This document shows, piece after piece, positions 18,157 to 26,646 of a stretch of 43,902 nucleotides of DNA. Below the pieces are notes generated by a model, which was given only the letters and a program-made list of their open reading frames with translations, was not told the origin of the DNA and did no database searches. A program made the translations under genes and the position numbers. The stretch lies in the NCBI GenBank assembly GCA_036522275.1, contig DATDGC010000081.1, positions 1-43,902 of the forward strand, read 5' to 3'. How positions within the stretch are numbered: position 1 is the stretch's first letter; each line of letters starts with the position of its first letter. The stretch is from JAHFRG01 sp036522275. GTDB taxonomy: Bacteria; Pseudomonadota; Gammaproteobacteria; Burkholderiales; JAHFRG01.

Positions 18157-18176
18157 GAATTTTTTAACAACGGCTT

Positions 18177-19820
18177 ATGGACACGCAAAGACTTATCCTG
18201 CTCATGGTTTTTTGCTTGTCGGTATTTCTGCTGGTGGACGCCTGGCAACGCGAAAACAGCCCAACGGCGGCGCCGCAGACCGAGCACTCCGGCAAGACCC
18301 AGCAAAGCGCGCCCACACCGAGCGAAAAACTCGCTGCCGCCCAGCAAGCACCGACCACGCCGCAAGCGGCAGCAGCTCAAGCAGGACAAAAAATTTCGGT
18401 CAAAACCGATTATTTGCTTGCGGAGATAGATACCGCAGGCGGAGACCTGCGCAGGCTGGAGCTACTGAAGCAACGCGACACGCTTGACAAGAGGAAAAAT
18501 TTTGTGCTGTTGGAATTCGAGCCGGAACATATTTACGTCGCGCAAAGCGGATTGATCGGCCACGATCTGCCCACCCATAAGACACAGTTTTCCGCAGAGG
18601 CCACGAGTTACGAACTCAAGCCTGGCGCAGAACACTTGGAAGTCAGGCTCACGGCACCGGTGGTAGACGGAATTAAAGTGACCAAGGTCTACACGTTTCA
18701 CAAAAGCAGCTACCTGATAGACGTTTCCTACGAAATCAGCAATAACAGCACAAACCCCGTACAGCCGTTTTCGTATTTCCAGTTTTTGCGCGATGGCAAG
18801 CCGCCATCAGGCGAAACCAAGCTGGTACCGACTTACACCGGTCCAGCGATTTACACCGAGCAGGAAAAATTCGAAAAAATCGAGTTCAGCAGCATCGACA
18901 AGGGCAAGGCGAAATACCCGCAAAACGCCGATAATGGATGGATCGCCATGTTGCAGCATTACTTCCTCGCGGCCTGGCTGCCCAAGGATAAAACCCCGCG
19001 CGAGTTTTATGCAAAAAAACTGGGCGAAGATCTGTATTCGGTGGGGGTGATCCTGCCGGTAACAAAAATAGAACCCGGAAAAAACGCCACCATCACCACC
19101 CCGCTTTACGCCGGGCCTCAGGAGCAGGACAGTCTAGGCAAACTTGCGCCCGGCCTGGGTCTCACCGTGGACTACGGCTGGCTCACCGTGATTGCACTGC
19201 CGCTGTTCTGGGTGCTTTCCTGGCTGCACAAGTGGGCGCAGAACTGGGGTGTGGCGATCATCTTGCTTACCGTGATTATCAAGCTTCTGTTCTATCCGCT
19301 TTCTGCGACAAGTTACCGCTCCATGGCGAAAATGCGCGTGCTGGCTCCCAAAATGCAAAAGATGAAGGAGCTATACGGTAATGACCGGCAAAAGCTGCAC
19401 CAAGCGATGATGGAGCTTTACAAAACTGAAAAAATCAATCCGCTCGGCGGATGTTTGCCTATAGTGGTGCAAATACCGGTATTCATCGCGCTCTACTGGG
19501 TGCTTTTGGCGAGCGTGGAGTTGCGCCATGCACCGTTTGCGTTGTGGATTACAGACCTCTCCGCGCCCGACCCCTACTATGTTCTGCCCGTCATCATGGG
19601 AATCACCATGATTATCCAGTCACGTTTGAGCCCGGAACCGCCCGACCCGATCCAGGCCAGGGTGATGAAAATCATGCCGATTGCCTTCAGCGTTTTCTTT
19701 TTCTTCTTTCCTGCCGGTCTGGTGTTGTACTGGCTGGTAAACAACATTCTCTCCATTGCCCAGCAGTGGCAGATTACGCGGGTCATCGAGCGGGCAAAGC
19801 CGGCTCATGGCAAGCGCTAA
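18177..19820 (+). CDS. yidC: Membrane protein insertase YidC
   Basis: 547 residues. The N-terminal anchor is LILLMVFCLSVFLLVDAW (about 5-22), followed by a Pro/Ala/Gln-rich linker and a periplasmic beta-domain to about residue 330. The conserved five-helix insertase core runs from about 340 to 540 and includes NWGVAIILLTVIIKLLFYPL and LGGCLPIVVQIPVFIALYWV. It inserts membrane proteins alone or with SecYEG; F1Fo subunit c, encoded further along this window, is a classic client. The TAA stop directly abuts repeat element copy 1. Confidence 0.97.
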   Translation: MDTQRLILLMVFCLSVFLLVDAWQRENSPTAAPQTEHSGKTQQSAPTPSEKLAAAQQAPTTPQAAAAQAGQKISVKTDYLLAEIDTAGGDLRRLELLKQRDTLDKRKNFVLLEFEPEHIYVAQSGLIGHDLPTHKTQFSAEATSYELKPGAEHLEVRLTAPVVDGIKVTKVYTFHKSSYLIDVSYEISNNSTNPVQPFSYFQFLRDGKPPSGETKLVPTYTGPAIYTEQEKFEKIEFSSIDKGKAKYPQNADNGWIAMLQHYFLAAWLPKDKTPREFYAKKLGEDLYSVGVILPVTKIEPGKNATITTPLYAGPQEQDSLGKLAPGLGLTVDYGWLTVIALPLFWVLSWLHKWAQNWGVAIILLTVIIKLLFYPLSATSYRSMAKMRVLAPKMQKMKELYGNDRQKLHQAMMELYKTEKINPLGGCLPIVVQIPVFIALYWVLLASVELRHAPFALWITDLSAPDPYYVLPVIMGITMIIQSRLSPEPPDPIQARVMKIMPIAFSVFFFFFPAGLVLYWLVNNILSIAQQWQITRVIERAKPAHGKR

Positions 19821-20085
19821 GAACCTGTCTCATGGGTGGGCGCGCGATGCGTTGCGGCCAAAAAGGGGCGGATGCGCGACGCGAGGCGCAAGCATTATAC
19901 TAATAAGCTAAGCCGAGCAACAAAGCAGACGCACTTTTTAGCCGCAACCCGGAGGGACGAGGCAATTTGCGCGCATTTCGTCGTTGTTCGTTCCTTGTTT
20001 GGAGCTACCAAACGGCGTCGCTCACTCCTAGAACTGCATCGCAAATTACCACCGTCGCACACGTGACCACTCATGAGACAGGTTC
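19821..20085 (+). repeat. Inverted-repeat intergenic element, copy 1
   Basis: A 265-bp MITE-like unit. Its ends are a perfect 14-bp inverted repeat, GAACCTGTCTCATG at 19821-19834 and its complement at 20072-20085. This extends to 18 of 19 bases, and weaker pairing continues for about 20 more. The flanking A and T also pair. No transposase is inside and I see no clear target duplication. It starts directly after the yidC stop and ends in codon 8 of mnmE. A CACGTG palindrome at 20060-20065 holds the mnmE GTG start. Copy 2 at 26378-26645 is homologous in the opposite orientation; shared blocks include CGTCCCT, GGTTGC and the C-TGCTTTGT stretch when reverse complemented. Confidence 0.9.
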
Positions 20086-21412
20086 TATCATCGCGGCTAT
20101 CGCTACTGCACCCGGAAGATCGGGCATCGGCGTGGTGCGCATCTCCGGGCCCAATCTGAAAGTGCTGGCACAATTACTTCTGGGCAAAGCCCTGGCGCCG
20201 AGACACGCTACGCTTTGCGATTTCCTCGATGAAAACGAAGAAACCATAGACCGCGGTATTGCACTCTATTTTCCCGCGCCGCATTCCTACACCGGCGAAG
20301 ATGTGCTGGAACTGCAAGGCCACGGCGGGCCTGCGGTTTTGCAATTGCTACTGCGCCGTTGCCTCACTTTGGGGGCGCGGCTGGCCGAGCCGGGGGAGTT
20401 CACCAAGCGTGCGTTTCTTAACGACAAGCTGGATCTGGCGCAAGCGGAAAGCGTTGCCGATTTAATTGATGCGAGCACGGGTGAGGCGGCGAAGAGCGCG
20501 CTGCGCTCGCTTCAAGGCGCGTTTTCCACCGAAGTGAATGCGCTCACGAAGTCCCTCATCGAATTGCGGACGCTGGTCGAGGCCACCCTCGATTTTCCTG
20601 AAGAAGATGTAGAGTTTCTCGAGCAGGCGAATGCTGCCGGGAGATTGCGGGCAATACAGGCGCAGCTTGAAAAAGTGCTGCTTGCAGCACGGCAGGGCAG
20701 CATCCTGCGCGAAGGCATCACCGTGGTGCTCGCCGGCCGGCCCAACGTAGGTAAATCTAGCCTGCTCAACCGGCTTGCCGGAGAAGACGTGGCGATTGTC
20801 ACCAGCGTTCCCGGCACAACGCGCGATGCTATACGCCAGGCTATCGAAATCGAAGGTGTCCCGCTGCATGTCATCGATACCGCGGGTTTGCGGGAAACCA
20901 AAGACGAGGTGGAAAAATTGGGGATTGCCCGTGCTTGGGCGGCAATCGAGAAAGCCGACGCGGTGCTGCTGATCATAGACAGCACGCAAAGCGAATCACG
21001 GGAAGACAGGAAAATTCTCGAGCGTCTGCCAGGCACACTGCCGCGCATCTGCGTCTATAACAAAATTGACCTGCTCCCGGCGCAACCAAAATCAGAAGCA
21101 CTGGACGGGGAAATCCGCGTTTATCTTTCAGCGAAAACCGGCGCCGGCGTGGACTTGCTGCGTGCTCAATTGCTGCGGATAGTCGGCTGGCAGCCCACCG
21201 GGGAAGGGGTGTACATGGCGCGCGAGCGGCACCTGAGCGCGCTGCGCGAAGCCGGCCAGCACTTGTCCGGCGCTTTGGAGAACCGGGGGCAAATCGAGTT
21301 TTTTGCCGAGGAATTGAAGCTCGCGCAGAATGCGCTGTCCAAAATCACCGGCGAATTTACCACTGATGATTTACTCGGAGAAATATTCTCCCGCTTTTGC
21401 ATCGGAAAATAA
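20063..21412 (+). CDS. mnmE: tRNA uridine-5-carboxymethylaminomethyl modification GTPase MnmE
   Basis: 449 residues from GTG at 20063. The N-terminal folate-binding domain begins SIIAAIATAPGRSGIGVVRISG. The G domain has GRPNVGKSSLLNRL, the switch GTTRD, DTAGLRE and NKIDL, and the protein ends with the required C-terminal FCIGK. With MnmG it installs the carboxymethylaminomethyl group on wobble uridine 34. The first seven residues and part of the eighth lie in the terminal repeat of the upstream element. No standard start codon occurs between that GTG and the conserved GVVRISG motif, so the start must be element-derived. There is no recognisable ribosome-binding site before it. Confidence 0.95.
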   Translation: MTTHETGSIIAAIATAPGRSGIGVVRISGPNLKVLAQLLLGKALAPRHATLCDFLDENEETIDRGIALYFPAPHSYTGEDVLELQGHGGPAVLQLLLRRCLTLGARLAEPGEFTKRAFLNDKLDLAQAESVADLIDASTGEAAKSALRSLQGAFSTEVNALTKSLIELRTLVEATLDFPEEDVEFLEQANAAGRLRAIQAQLEKVLLAARQGSILREGITVVLAGRPNVGKSSLLNRLAGEDVAIVTSVPGTTRDAIRQAIEIEGVPLHVIDTAGLRETKDEVEKLGIARAWAAIEKADAVLLIIDSTQSESREDRKILERLPGTLPRICVYNKIDLLPAQPKSEALDGEIRVYLSAKTGAGVDLLRAQLLRIVGWQPTGEGVYMARERHLSALREAGQHLSGALENRGQIEFFAEELKLAQNALSKITGEFTTDDLLGEIFSRFCIGK

Positions 21413-21460
21413 GTCCACGTTTTAAGCCAGCCAGCCAAGTCCAAAAACAATACCAAAAAC

Positions 21461-21856
21461 CTACACCCATAAATGAGTACTTGACGGCTGGAATCCGGTC
21501 TCGCCCCCGGATATGGCATAGCCCACCAGGAAGCTAAGAATAGAAATAAAGATACTCGCAAAGAACGCTGTCCAGAATCCTGATACCTTGAAGCCGCGAA
21601 CGAGCGACGAGACAAGCAGTACCATGAGGGCGTTTATAACAAGGATGAAGAACCCAAACGTAATGAGCGTTAACGGCAAGGTGAGCAGGATGAGAACTGG
21701 ACGAATTATTGCGTTGACGAATCCCAACAATAGTGCAGAGACGATTAACGATGATTTACTTTCAAACGCAATCCCGTGGAAAACATGGCTTGCCACCCAG
21801 AGTGAGAGCGCGAGTATTACCCAATGCAACAGAAACGGAATCAGATTTTCTAACAT
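21461..21856 (-). CDS. Phage-holin-4 superfamily (YvlD-like) membrane protein
   Basis: 131 residues with four predicted membrane helices (about 5-25, 33-55, 58-85 and 92-116) and the family pattern GFVNAIIRPVLILLTLPLTLITFG. Members are widespread small inner-membrane proteins of unknown role, and the holin name comes from a domain match, not from shown lysis activity. The gene is convergent with mnmE and opens the block of extra genes before mnmG. Base composition is lower in G+C than in the surrounding backbone genes. Confidence 0.85.
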   Translation of the reverse strand: MLENLIPFLLHWVILALSLWVASHVFHGIAFESKSSLIVSALLLGFVNAIIRPVLILLTLPLTLITFGFFILVINALMVLLVSSLVRGFKVSGFWTAFFASIFISILSFLVGYAISGGETGFQPSSTHLWV

Positions 21857-22002
21857 AGACTTCTTCAGGGTTACGCGAATCGATAAAAATACGCTGGGTG
21901 GAAGGCCTTTCGATGTAAGCGACGCCAGTCGGAAACTGCTAAACTACTTTGGTCGCTGAGCCCAAACGTTATAGTCCACTATTCGAAGCATCTCGTTCCC
22001 GC

Positions 22003-22623
22003 ATGTTCTATTCCGTTCCGCCCGTAACGCTGGCGCTAATCGTCGTCAACTCCGTGATGTTTCTCAGCGAGTTTCTTGTCGGTAATGCGCTTACCTTAAA
22101 TTTGGCACTTTGGCCTTTGGGAACAACAGCAGCACCCGGCGCATACCTGGGCTTTCAACCGTGGCAGCTCATCACATACAGTTTCCTTCACGCGACTCCA
22201 GTACATCTCTTTTTCAACATGTTTGCCTTGTATATGTTCGGTGGAGAGCTTGAGCGGCTCTTCGGTCAAAAGCGATTTCTTAATCTTTATTTCGTAAGCG
22301 TAATCACCGCGGCAATCACGCAGCTCGTCGTTTCGAGCGCCTCGGGTGGAGAGTCTTATCCCACTGTTGGTGCGTCCGGTGGCATATTCGGCCTGTTGCT
22401 TGCATATGGAATGTACTTTCCGAACCGGACGATAGTTCTGCTCATCCCACCCATCCCCTTACCAGCGCGGCTCTTCGTAATCCTTTATGGCGCGCTGGAA
22501 CTCTACCTAGGTGTTACCGGAACACTGGAAGGCGTTGCGCATTTTGCCCACTTGGGCGGCATGCTTGGTGCTTGGTTGTTGATCCAGTATTGGCGCGGTC
22601 GTCCCCCTTTTCGCATGCGCTAA
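22003..22623 (+). CDS. Rhomboid-family intramembrane serine protease
   Basis: 206 residues from ATG at 22003; the frame is open upstream to a TTG at 21949. Six hydrophobic segments are visible. The catalytic pair is present: S125 in VGASGGIFGL (the GxSG motif) and H183 in HFAHLGGMLGAW. The HxxxN oxyanion motif is H68/N72 in HLFFNMFALYMFGGELE. Rhomboids cleave membrane proteins inside the bilayer; the substrate here is unknown. It is transcribed divergently from the holin-like gene, and the next gene is convergent. Confidence 0.92.
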   Translation: MFYSVPPVTLALIVVNSVMFLSEFLVGNALTLNLALWPLGTTAAPGAYLGFQPWQLITYSFLHATPVHLFFNMFALYMFGGELERLFGQKRFLNLYFVSVITAAITQLVVSSASGGESYPTVGASGGIFGLLLAYGMYFPNRTIVLLIPPIPLPARLFVILYGALELYLGVTGTLEGVAHFAHLGGMLGAWLLIQYWRGRPPFRMR

Positions 22624-22695
22624 CGCCAGCTGTTGATAGACTGGTATAAGACGTTAAGCTGTCCTTAGTAATTCAGCAATCCAGTAATGACGCGA

Positions 22696-23106
22696 TTACG
22701 GCTTGAGTGCCCGCGTGTTTCCTGCCCCAATTATCAAGGGAGAACTACCATCCGGGAAACCATTTTTCATCAGGATATAGGCAGTTATTTCGGCCAACTC
22801 CTTATTAGACAATGTACCAGGACTGTTTGCTGGCATGTTCTTATGCTCGAAGGTTATCAAGTCCGCTAAGGTTCCCCACGATGAAAGAAACTGATTCCCT
22901 ACGAGGGCCGGCCCCATCGCTCCAGTGAGATCCGGCATGTGACATTGGGCACAATAGTTGTTAAAGAGCTGATGACCGTTGTTTGCTTGGTCGGCTGTGT
23001 ACCACCCTTCCTGTGAAGAGTCGGCCTGCGAATTGGGTGGTGTTGAGACAACCAGTACAAAGCCTATGGCAGCTATGGTAAACAATAAGTAGCGCACGGT
23101 TTTCAT
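22696..23106 (-). CDS. Exported monohaem cytochrome c
   Basis: 136 residues. A signal peptide (YLLFTIAAIGFVLVVSTPPNSQA) is followed by one class I cytochrome c domain. The haem-binding CAQCH is at 52-56 and the likely axial ligand is M91 in NMPANSPGTLS. It is probably periplasmic and carries single electrons between respiratory complexes. The partner is not shown by context, because the neighbours are a rhomboid and an aldo/keto reductase. The gene is AT-richer than the backbone genes. Confidence 0.9.
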   Translation of the reverse strand: MKTVRYLLFTIAAIGFVLVVSTPPNSQADSSQEGWYTADQANNGHQLFNNYCAQCHMPDLTGAMGPALVGNQFLSSWGTLADLITFEHKNMPANSPGTLSNKELAEITAYILMKNGFPDGSSPLIIGAGNTRALKP

Positions 23107-23273
23107 GGCTTAATCTCCAACTTTAAGAAAGCAAGATTAGAAAAGTGTCCTGACCCTAAAAGTAGCACCCGTTGCTATCTTGGCTTAAACGTAAATTTTT
23201 CGCCATGCTCCAATTAGGCGGCTAAATCGGCCATGTGAATTTCGGCAACCGCCCGCACGCCTGTTGCCTTCGG

Positions 23274-24266
23274 TCACCGGTTGATCCGCGCTGCCGCGAC
23301 GGGACCATAGCGTGCGCCGGCTGCCGCGCCGGGAAGAAACATATTGTCGAGGCGGGCCCGTTCCTCGGGCGAGAGTTCGATCGTGGCTGCAGCAGCGTTC
23401 TCCTCCAGCCGGGTGCGGCGCTTAGTGCCCGGAATGGGTACGACGTCGTCACCACGTAACAGTACCCAGGCGAGGCAAATCTGAGCGGGCGTCGCACTTT
23501 TCGCCTTGGCAATCTCCTTCAAGCGCTCCACCAGTTCGAGATTCTTCTTGAAGTTCTCGCCTTGGAACCGCGGATGGGTGCGGCGCCAGTCATCCGGAGC
23601 CAGGTCTTCGGGACTGCGGATCTGCCCGGTGAGGAAACCACGGCCCAGAGGCGAATAGGCGACGAAACCGATCCCAAGCTTGCGCACGGTCGAGAGGACG
23701 CCATCATTTTCCGGCTCCCGGCTCCAAAGGGAGTATTCGCTCTGCAGCGCCGTTATCGGGTGTACCGCATGCGCGCGCCGGATGGTCTCGGGCCCCGCTT
23801 CGGAGAGTCCCAGATACCGGACCTTTCCTTCCCGCACGAGCTGCGCCATCGCGCCCGCCGTCTCCTCGATCGGTACTTTGGGGTCGACGCGGTGCTGGTA
23901 GTAGAGATCGATGCAGTCCACGCCGAGGCGCTTCAGCGAGCCTTCGCACGAGGCGCGGACGCGCTCGGGATGACTATTCAGCGCCCAGTAGTTCGGGTCG
24001 TCCGGCTTGCGCACAATGCCGAACTTTGTGGCGATGACGACCTTGTCGCGTTTGCCTTTAATGGCACGTCCCACCAGTTCTTCGTTGGAGAAAGGTCCGT
24101 AGATCTCTGCCGTGTCGAGGAAATCGATTCCGAGCTCAAGCGCGCGGTGGATAGTCGCGAGCGACTCCGCCTCGTCGCACTTGCCGTAGAACTCGCTCAT
24201 CCCCATACACCCGAGGCCAAGGGCTGAGACGGTGAGACCCTGGGTGCCAAGCTTGCGGCGTCGCAT
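23274..24266 (-). CDS. Aldo/keto reductase
   Basis: 330 residues from ATG at 24266, chosen because a GGAGGAG ribosome-binding site lies about eight bases upstream; earlier ATGs at 24284 and 24302 lack one. The NADPH-dependent TIM barrel shows the tetrad Asp and Tyr in FLDTAEIYG, Lys in VIATKFG and His in YYQHRVD. The cofactor-binding VPIPGTKRRTRLEENAAA lies near the end. The substrate cannot be told from sequence. It is divergent from pckG. Its G+C-rich composition contrasts with the AT-richer cytochrome gene next to it, which suggests separate origins. Confidence 0.93.
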   Translation of the reverse strand: MRRRKLGTQGLTVSALGLGCMGMSEFYGKCDEAESLATIHRALELGIDFLDTAEIYGPFSNEELVGRAIKGKRDKVVIATKFGIVRKPDDPNYWALNSHPERVRASCEGSLKRLGVDCIDLYYQHRVDPKVPIEETAGAMAQLVREGKVRYLGLSEAGPETIRRAHAVHPITALQSEYSLWSREPENDGVLSTVRKLGIGFVAYSPLGRGFLTGQIRSPEDLAPDDWRRTHPRFQGENFKKNLELVERLKEIAKAKSATPAQICLAWVLLRGDDVVPIPGTKRRTRLEENAAAATIELSPEERARLDNMFLPGAAAGARYGPVAAARINR

Positions 24267-24368
24267 ACGCGAATCTCCTCCCATACATTTTCGCCGGGTC
24301 ACGCCAAGGAATTGTATCCAATACGCATGCCTTACAGCTATTGCATTGCTTTGGGGCGATTGGCGCGG

Positions 24369-24398
24369 CTGGCAAGGAGCGGTGGGTTTAATTATAAT
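24369..24398 (+). promoter_or_regulatory. Candidate promoter of pckG
   Basis: A perfect TATAAT (24393-24398) is preceded at 18 bp by CTGGCA (24369-24374, 4/6), about 140 bp upstream of the pckG start. Confidence 0.4.
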
Positions 24399-24538
24399 AG
24401 TTTAACTGTAAGGGATTCCTCGCGCTGCCTTGAGTTCCTGCGGGGCGGTCATTATGCATTCCCAATTTTTGAAGAGATTCCGGATTGCCTGGGGCCGGGG
24501 ATTCTGTTCCAAACAACCTGAAGGGATGAGGTAAAAAC

Positions 24539-26371
24539 ATGAATCAGCTCAATACTACGGCAGTTGAAGCGGCCAATGCCCCGGCTTATTTGAAGCACAA
24601 GCGGCTTAAGGAATGGGTCGCCAAGATGGCGCAATTGTGCAAGCCGGAGCGCATCTACTGGTGCGACGGCTCGCAGGAAGAATACGATCGGCTGTGCAAT
24701 GAAATGGTGGCCTCCGGCACCTTCATCAAACTCAACCCCAAGCTTCGCCCCGGCGGTTACCTCGCCCTTTCCGATCCCAGCGACGTGGCGCGCGTGGAAG
24801 ACCGCACTTTCATCTGCAGCAGGAACAAAGACGACGCCGGCCCCAATAACAACTGGATTGCGCCGGACGAAATGCGCGCTACGCTGAATAAGCTTTTCGA
24901 CGGCTGCATGCGCGGCCGCACGATGTACGTGGTTCCGTTTTCCATGGGCCCCCTGGGTTCGCGCATCGCGCATATCGGCGCGGAAATCAGCGATTCACCC
25001 TATGTCGCGGTCAACATGCGCATCATGACGCGCATGGGACGCAAGGTGCTCGACGTTCTCGGCTCTGACGGTGAATTCGTTCCCTGCATGCACTCGGTGG
25101 GCATGCCGCTTGGCCCCGGGCAGAAAGACGTGCGCTGGCCGTGCAACAAGGATCAAAAATACATCGTGCATTACCCGGAAACGCGCGAAATCTGGTCCTT
25201 CGGCAGCGGCTACGGCGGCAATGCGCTGCTCGGCAAAAAATGTTTCGCGCTGCGCATCGCCTCCATCATGGGCCGGGACCAGGGCTGGCTCGCCGAGCAC
25301 ATGCTGATTCTGGGCGTGCAGCCGCCGCAAGGGCAGAAACTTTACGTGGCTGCGGCTTTTCCCAGCGCTTGCGGCAAGACCAATTTTGCCATGCTGATTC
25401 CGCCGTCGAACTTCAAAGGCTGGAAAGTGACTACCGTAGGCGACGACATCGCCTGGATCAAGCCGCACAAGGATGGACTTTTTTACGCCATCAATCCGGA
25501 AGCGGGCTATTTCGGTGTCGCACCTGGTACTTCAGAGCACACCAACCCCAACGCCATGACCATGCTCAGGCGGAATTGCATTTTCACCAACGTCGCGCTT
25601 ACACCCGAAGGTGACGTGTGGTGGGAAGGCATGACCAAGACACCGCCGGCGAAGCTTACCGACTGGCAGGGCAAGGAATGGACACCGGATTGCGGCCGCC
25701 CCGCCGCGCACCCCAACTCGCGCTTTACCGCGGCTTCGTCCCAATGCCCTTCGCTCGACCCGGCCTGGGACGATCCGAACGGCGTGCCGATCAGTGCTTT
25801 CATTTTCGGCGGGCGCAGAAGCACCGCGGTGCCGCTGGTGTATGAAGCGCATTCCTGGGATGAAGGAGTGTACCTCGCCGCCACCATGGGCTCGGAAACC
25901 ACCGCGGCAGCGACCGCGCAGCAGGGCGTGGTCAGGCGCGACCCGTTCGCCATGTTGCCGTTTTGCGGTTACAACATGGCGGACTATTTCAACCACTGGC
26001 TGAAGATGGGCCGCACCATTGCCCATCCGCCCAGGATTTTCGGTGTCAACTGGTTCCGCAAGGGGCCGGACGGCAAATTCATCTGGCCCGGTTTCGCCGA
26101 GAACATGCGCGTGCTGAAGTGGATCGTCGAGCGCTGCTTGGGACGGGCGCACGCTGTTGCAAATCCGCTGGGGCTGGTGCCGGACTACAAGGACCTGGAA
26201 TGGAAAGGACTGGAGGAAATCTCCGCAGATAAATTCCAGATCCTGATGTCGCTCGACAAGGAAGTGTGGCGGCAGGAGCTTAATTCCCACAGCGAACTTT
26301 TCGACAAGCTCAAGGACCGTTTGCCCAGGGAATTGGTCGCGCGGCGCGAACGTTTGCAATCGTCATTTTAA
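24539..26371 (+). CDS. pckG: Phosphoenolpyruvate carboxykinase (GTP)
   Basis: 610 residues, the usual length of the GTP-dependent class. The P-loop with its reactive cysteine reads FPSACGKTNFAML near residue 278, followed by the metal-binding GDDIAWIKPH. FGVNWFRKGPDGKFIWPGF near the C-terminal nucleotide site is typical. It interconverts oxaloacetate and PEP, linking the TCA cycle to gluconeogenesis. A GATGAGG ribosome-binding site precedes the ATG. It appears monocistronic: the aldo/keto reductase is divergent, and repeat element copy 2 begins six bases after its stop. Confidence 0.97.
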   Translation: MNQLNTTAVEAANAPAYLKHKRLKEWVAKMAQLCKPERIYWCDGSQEEYDRLCNEMVASGTFIKLNPKLRPGGYLALSDPSDVARVEDRTFICSRNKDDAGPNNNWIAPDEMRATLNKLFDGCMRGRTMYVVPFSMGPLGSRIAHIGAEISDSPYVAVNMRIMTRMGRKVLDVLGSDGEFVPCMHSVGMPLGPGQKDVRWPCNKDQKYIVHYPETREIWSFGSGYGGNALLGKKCFALRIASIMGRDQGWLAEHMLILGVQPPQGQKLYVAAAFPSACGKTNFAMLIPPSNFKGWKVTTVGDDIAWIKPHKDGLFYAINPEAGYFGVAPGTSEHTNPNAMTMLRRNCIFTNVALTPEGDVWWEGMTKTPPAKLTDWQGKEWTPDCGRPAAHPNSRFTAASSQCPSLDPAWDDPNGVPISAFIFGGRRSTAVPLVYEAHSWDEGVYLAATMGSETTAAATAQQGVVRRDPFAMLPFCGYNMADYFNHWLKMGRTIAHPPRIFGVNWFRKGPDGKFIWPGFAENMRVLKWIVERCLGRAHAVANPLGLVPDYKDLEWKGLEEISADKFQILMSLDKEVWRQELNSHSELFDKLKDRLPRELVARRERLQSSF

Positions 26372-26377
26372 AGTAGA

Positions 26378-26645
26378 GAGCCTGTCTCGGTAATAGTCGC
26401 GTGTGCGACGGTGGCAATTTTCGAGGTAGGCCAAGGCGCGAGCCGCGCAGTTGAGTTGTTCTCAATAAGCGGCGAGCAACGCTGGCATAACCGAAAATCG
26501 CCCCGTCCCTACAGGTTGCAGCCAAAAAACGCGCCTGCTTTGTCACTCGGTTTGTTCGATGAATGGCATCGAACTGCACCTCGTTTCTCGCATTCGTCGC
26601 TTTTTGGCTAGCAACGCACCACGTGAGTATTGCCGAGATAGGCTC
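26378..26645 (-). repeat. Inverted-repeat intergenic element, copy 2
   Basis: 268 bp, homologous to copy 1 at 19821-20085 but inverted. The ends pair at 22 of 26 positions (GAGCCTGTCTCGGTAATAG... against the complement of the right end), with a further paired A and T outside. It spans nearly the whole gap between the pckG stop and the permease start. A CACGTG at 26620-26625 sits at the same distance from the edge as in copy 1 and again places a GTG in frame with the downstream gene. The internal sequence resembles copy 1 throughout but has diverged, so the copies are not recent duplicates. Confidence 0.88.
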
Positions 26646-26646
26646 T

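Noticed and set aside
19836..20066. Reading frames inside repeat copies 1 and 2 that give similar peptides (for example RATKQTHFLAATRRDEAI).
   Set aside because: The peptide similarity follows from DNA similarity of the two copies. The frames lack starts, ribosome-binding sites and a shared length.
22624..22695. A possible hairpin between the convergent rhomboid and cytochrome c genes.
   Set aside because: The only pairing arms are four bases long and no T-run follows, so it does not qualify as a terminator.
23107..23273. Sequence between the cytochrome c and aldo/keto reductase genes, including GTCCTGACCCTAAAAGTAGC.
   Set aside because: It looks like debris of an insertion sequence or repeat, but I could not match ends, a frame or a second copy, so I made no call.
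25532..26359. A 275-codon minus-strand frame opposite pckG.
   Set aside because: It is antisense to a well-conserved enzyme and has no family motif, typical of high-G+C shadow frames.
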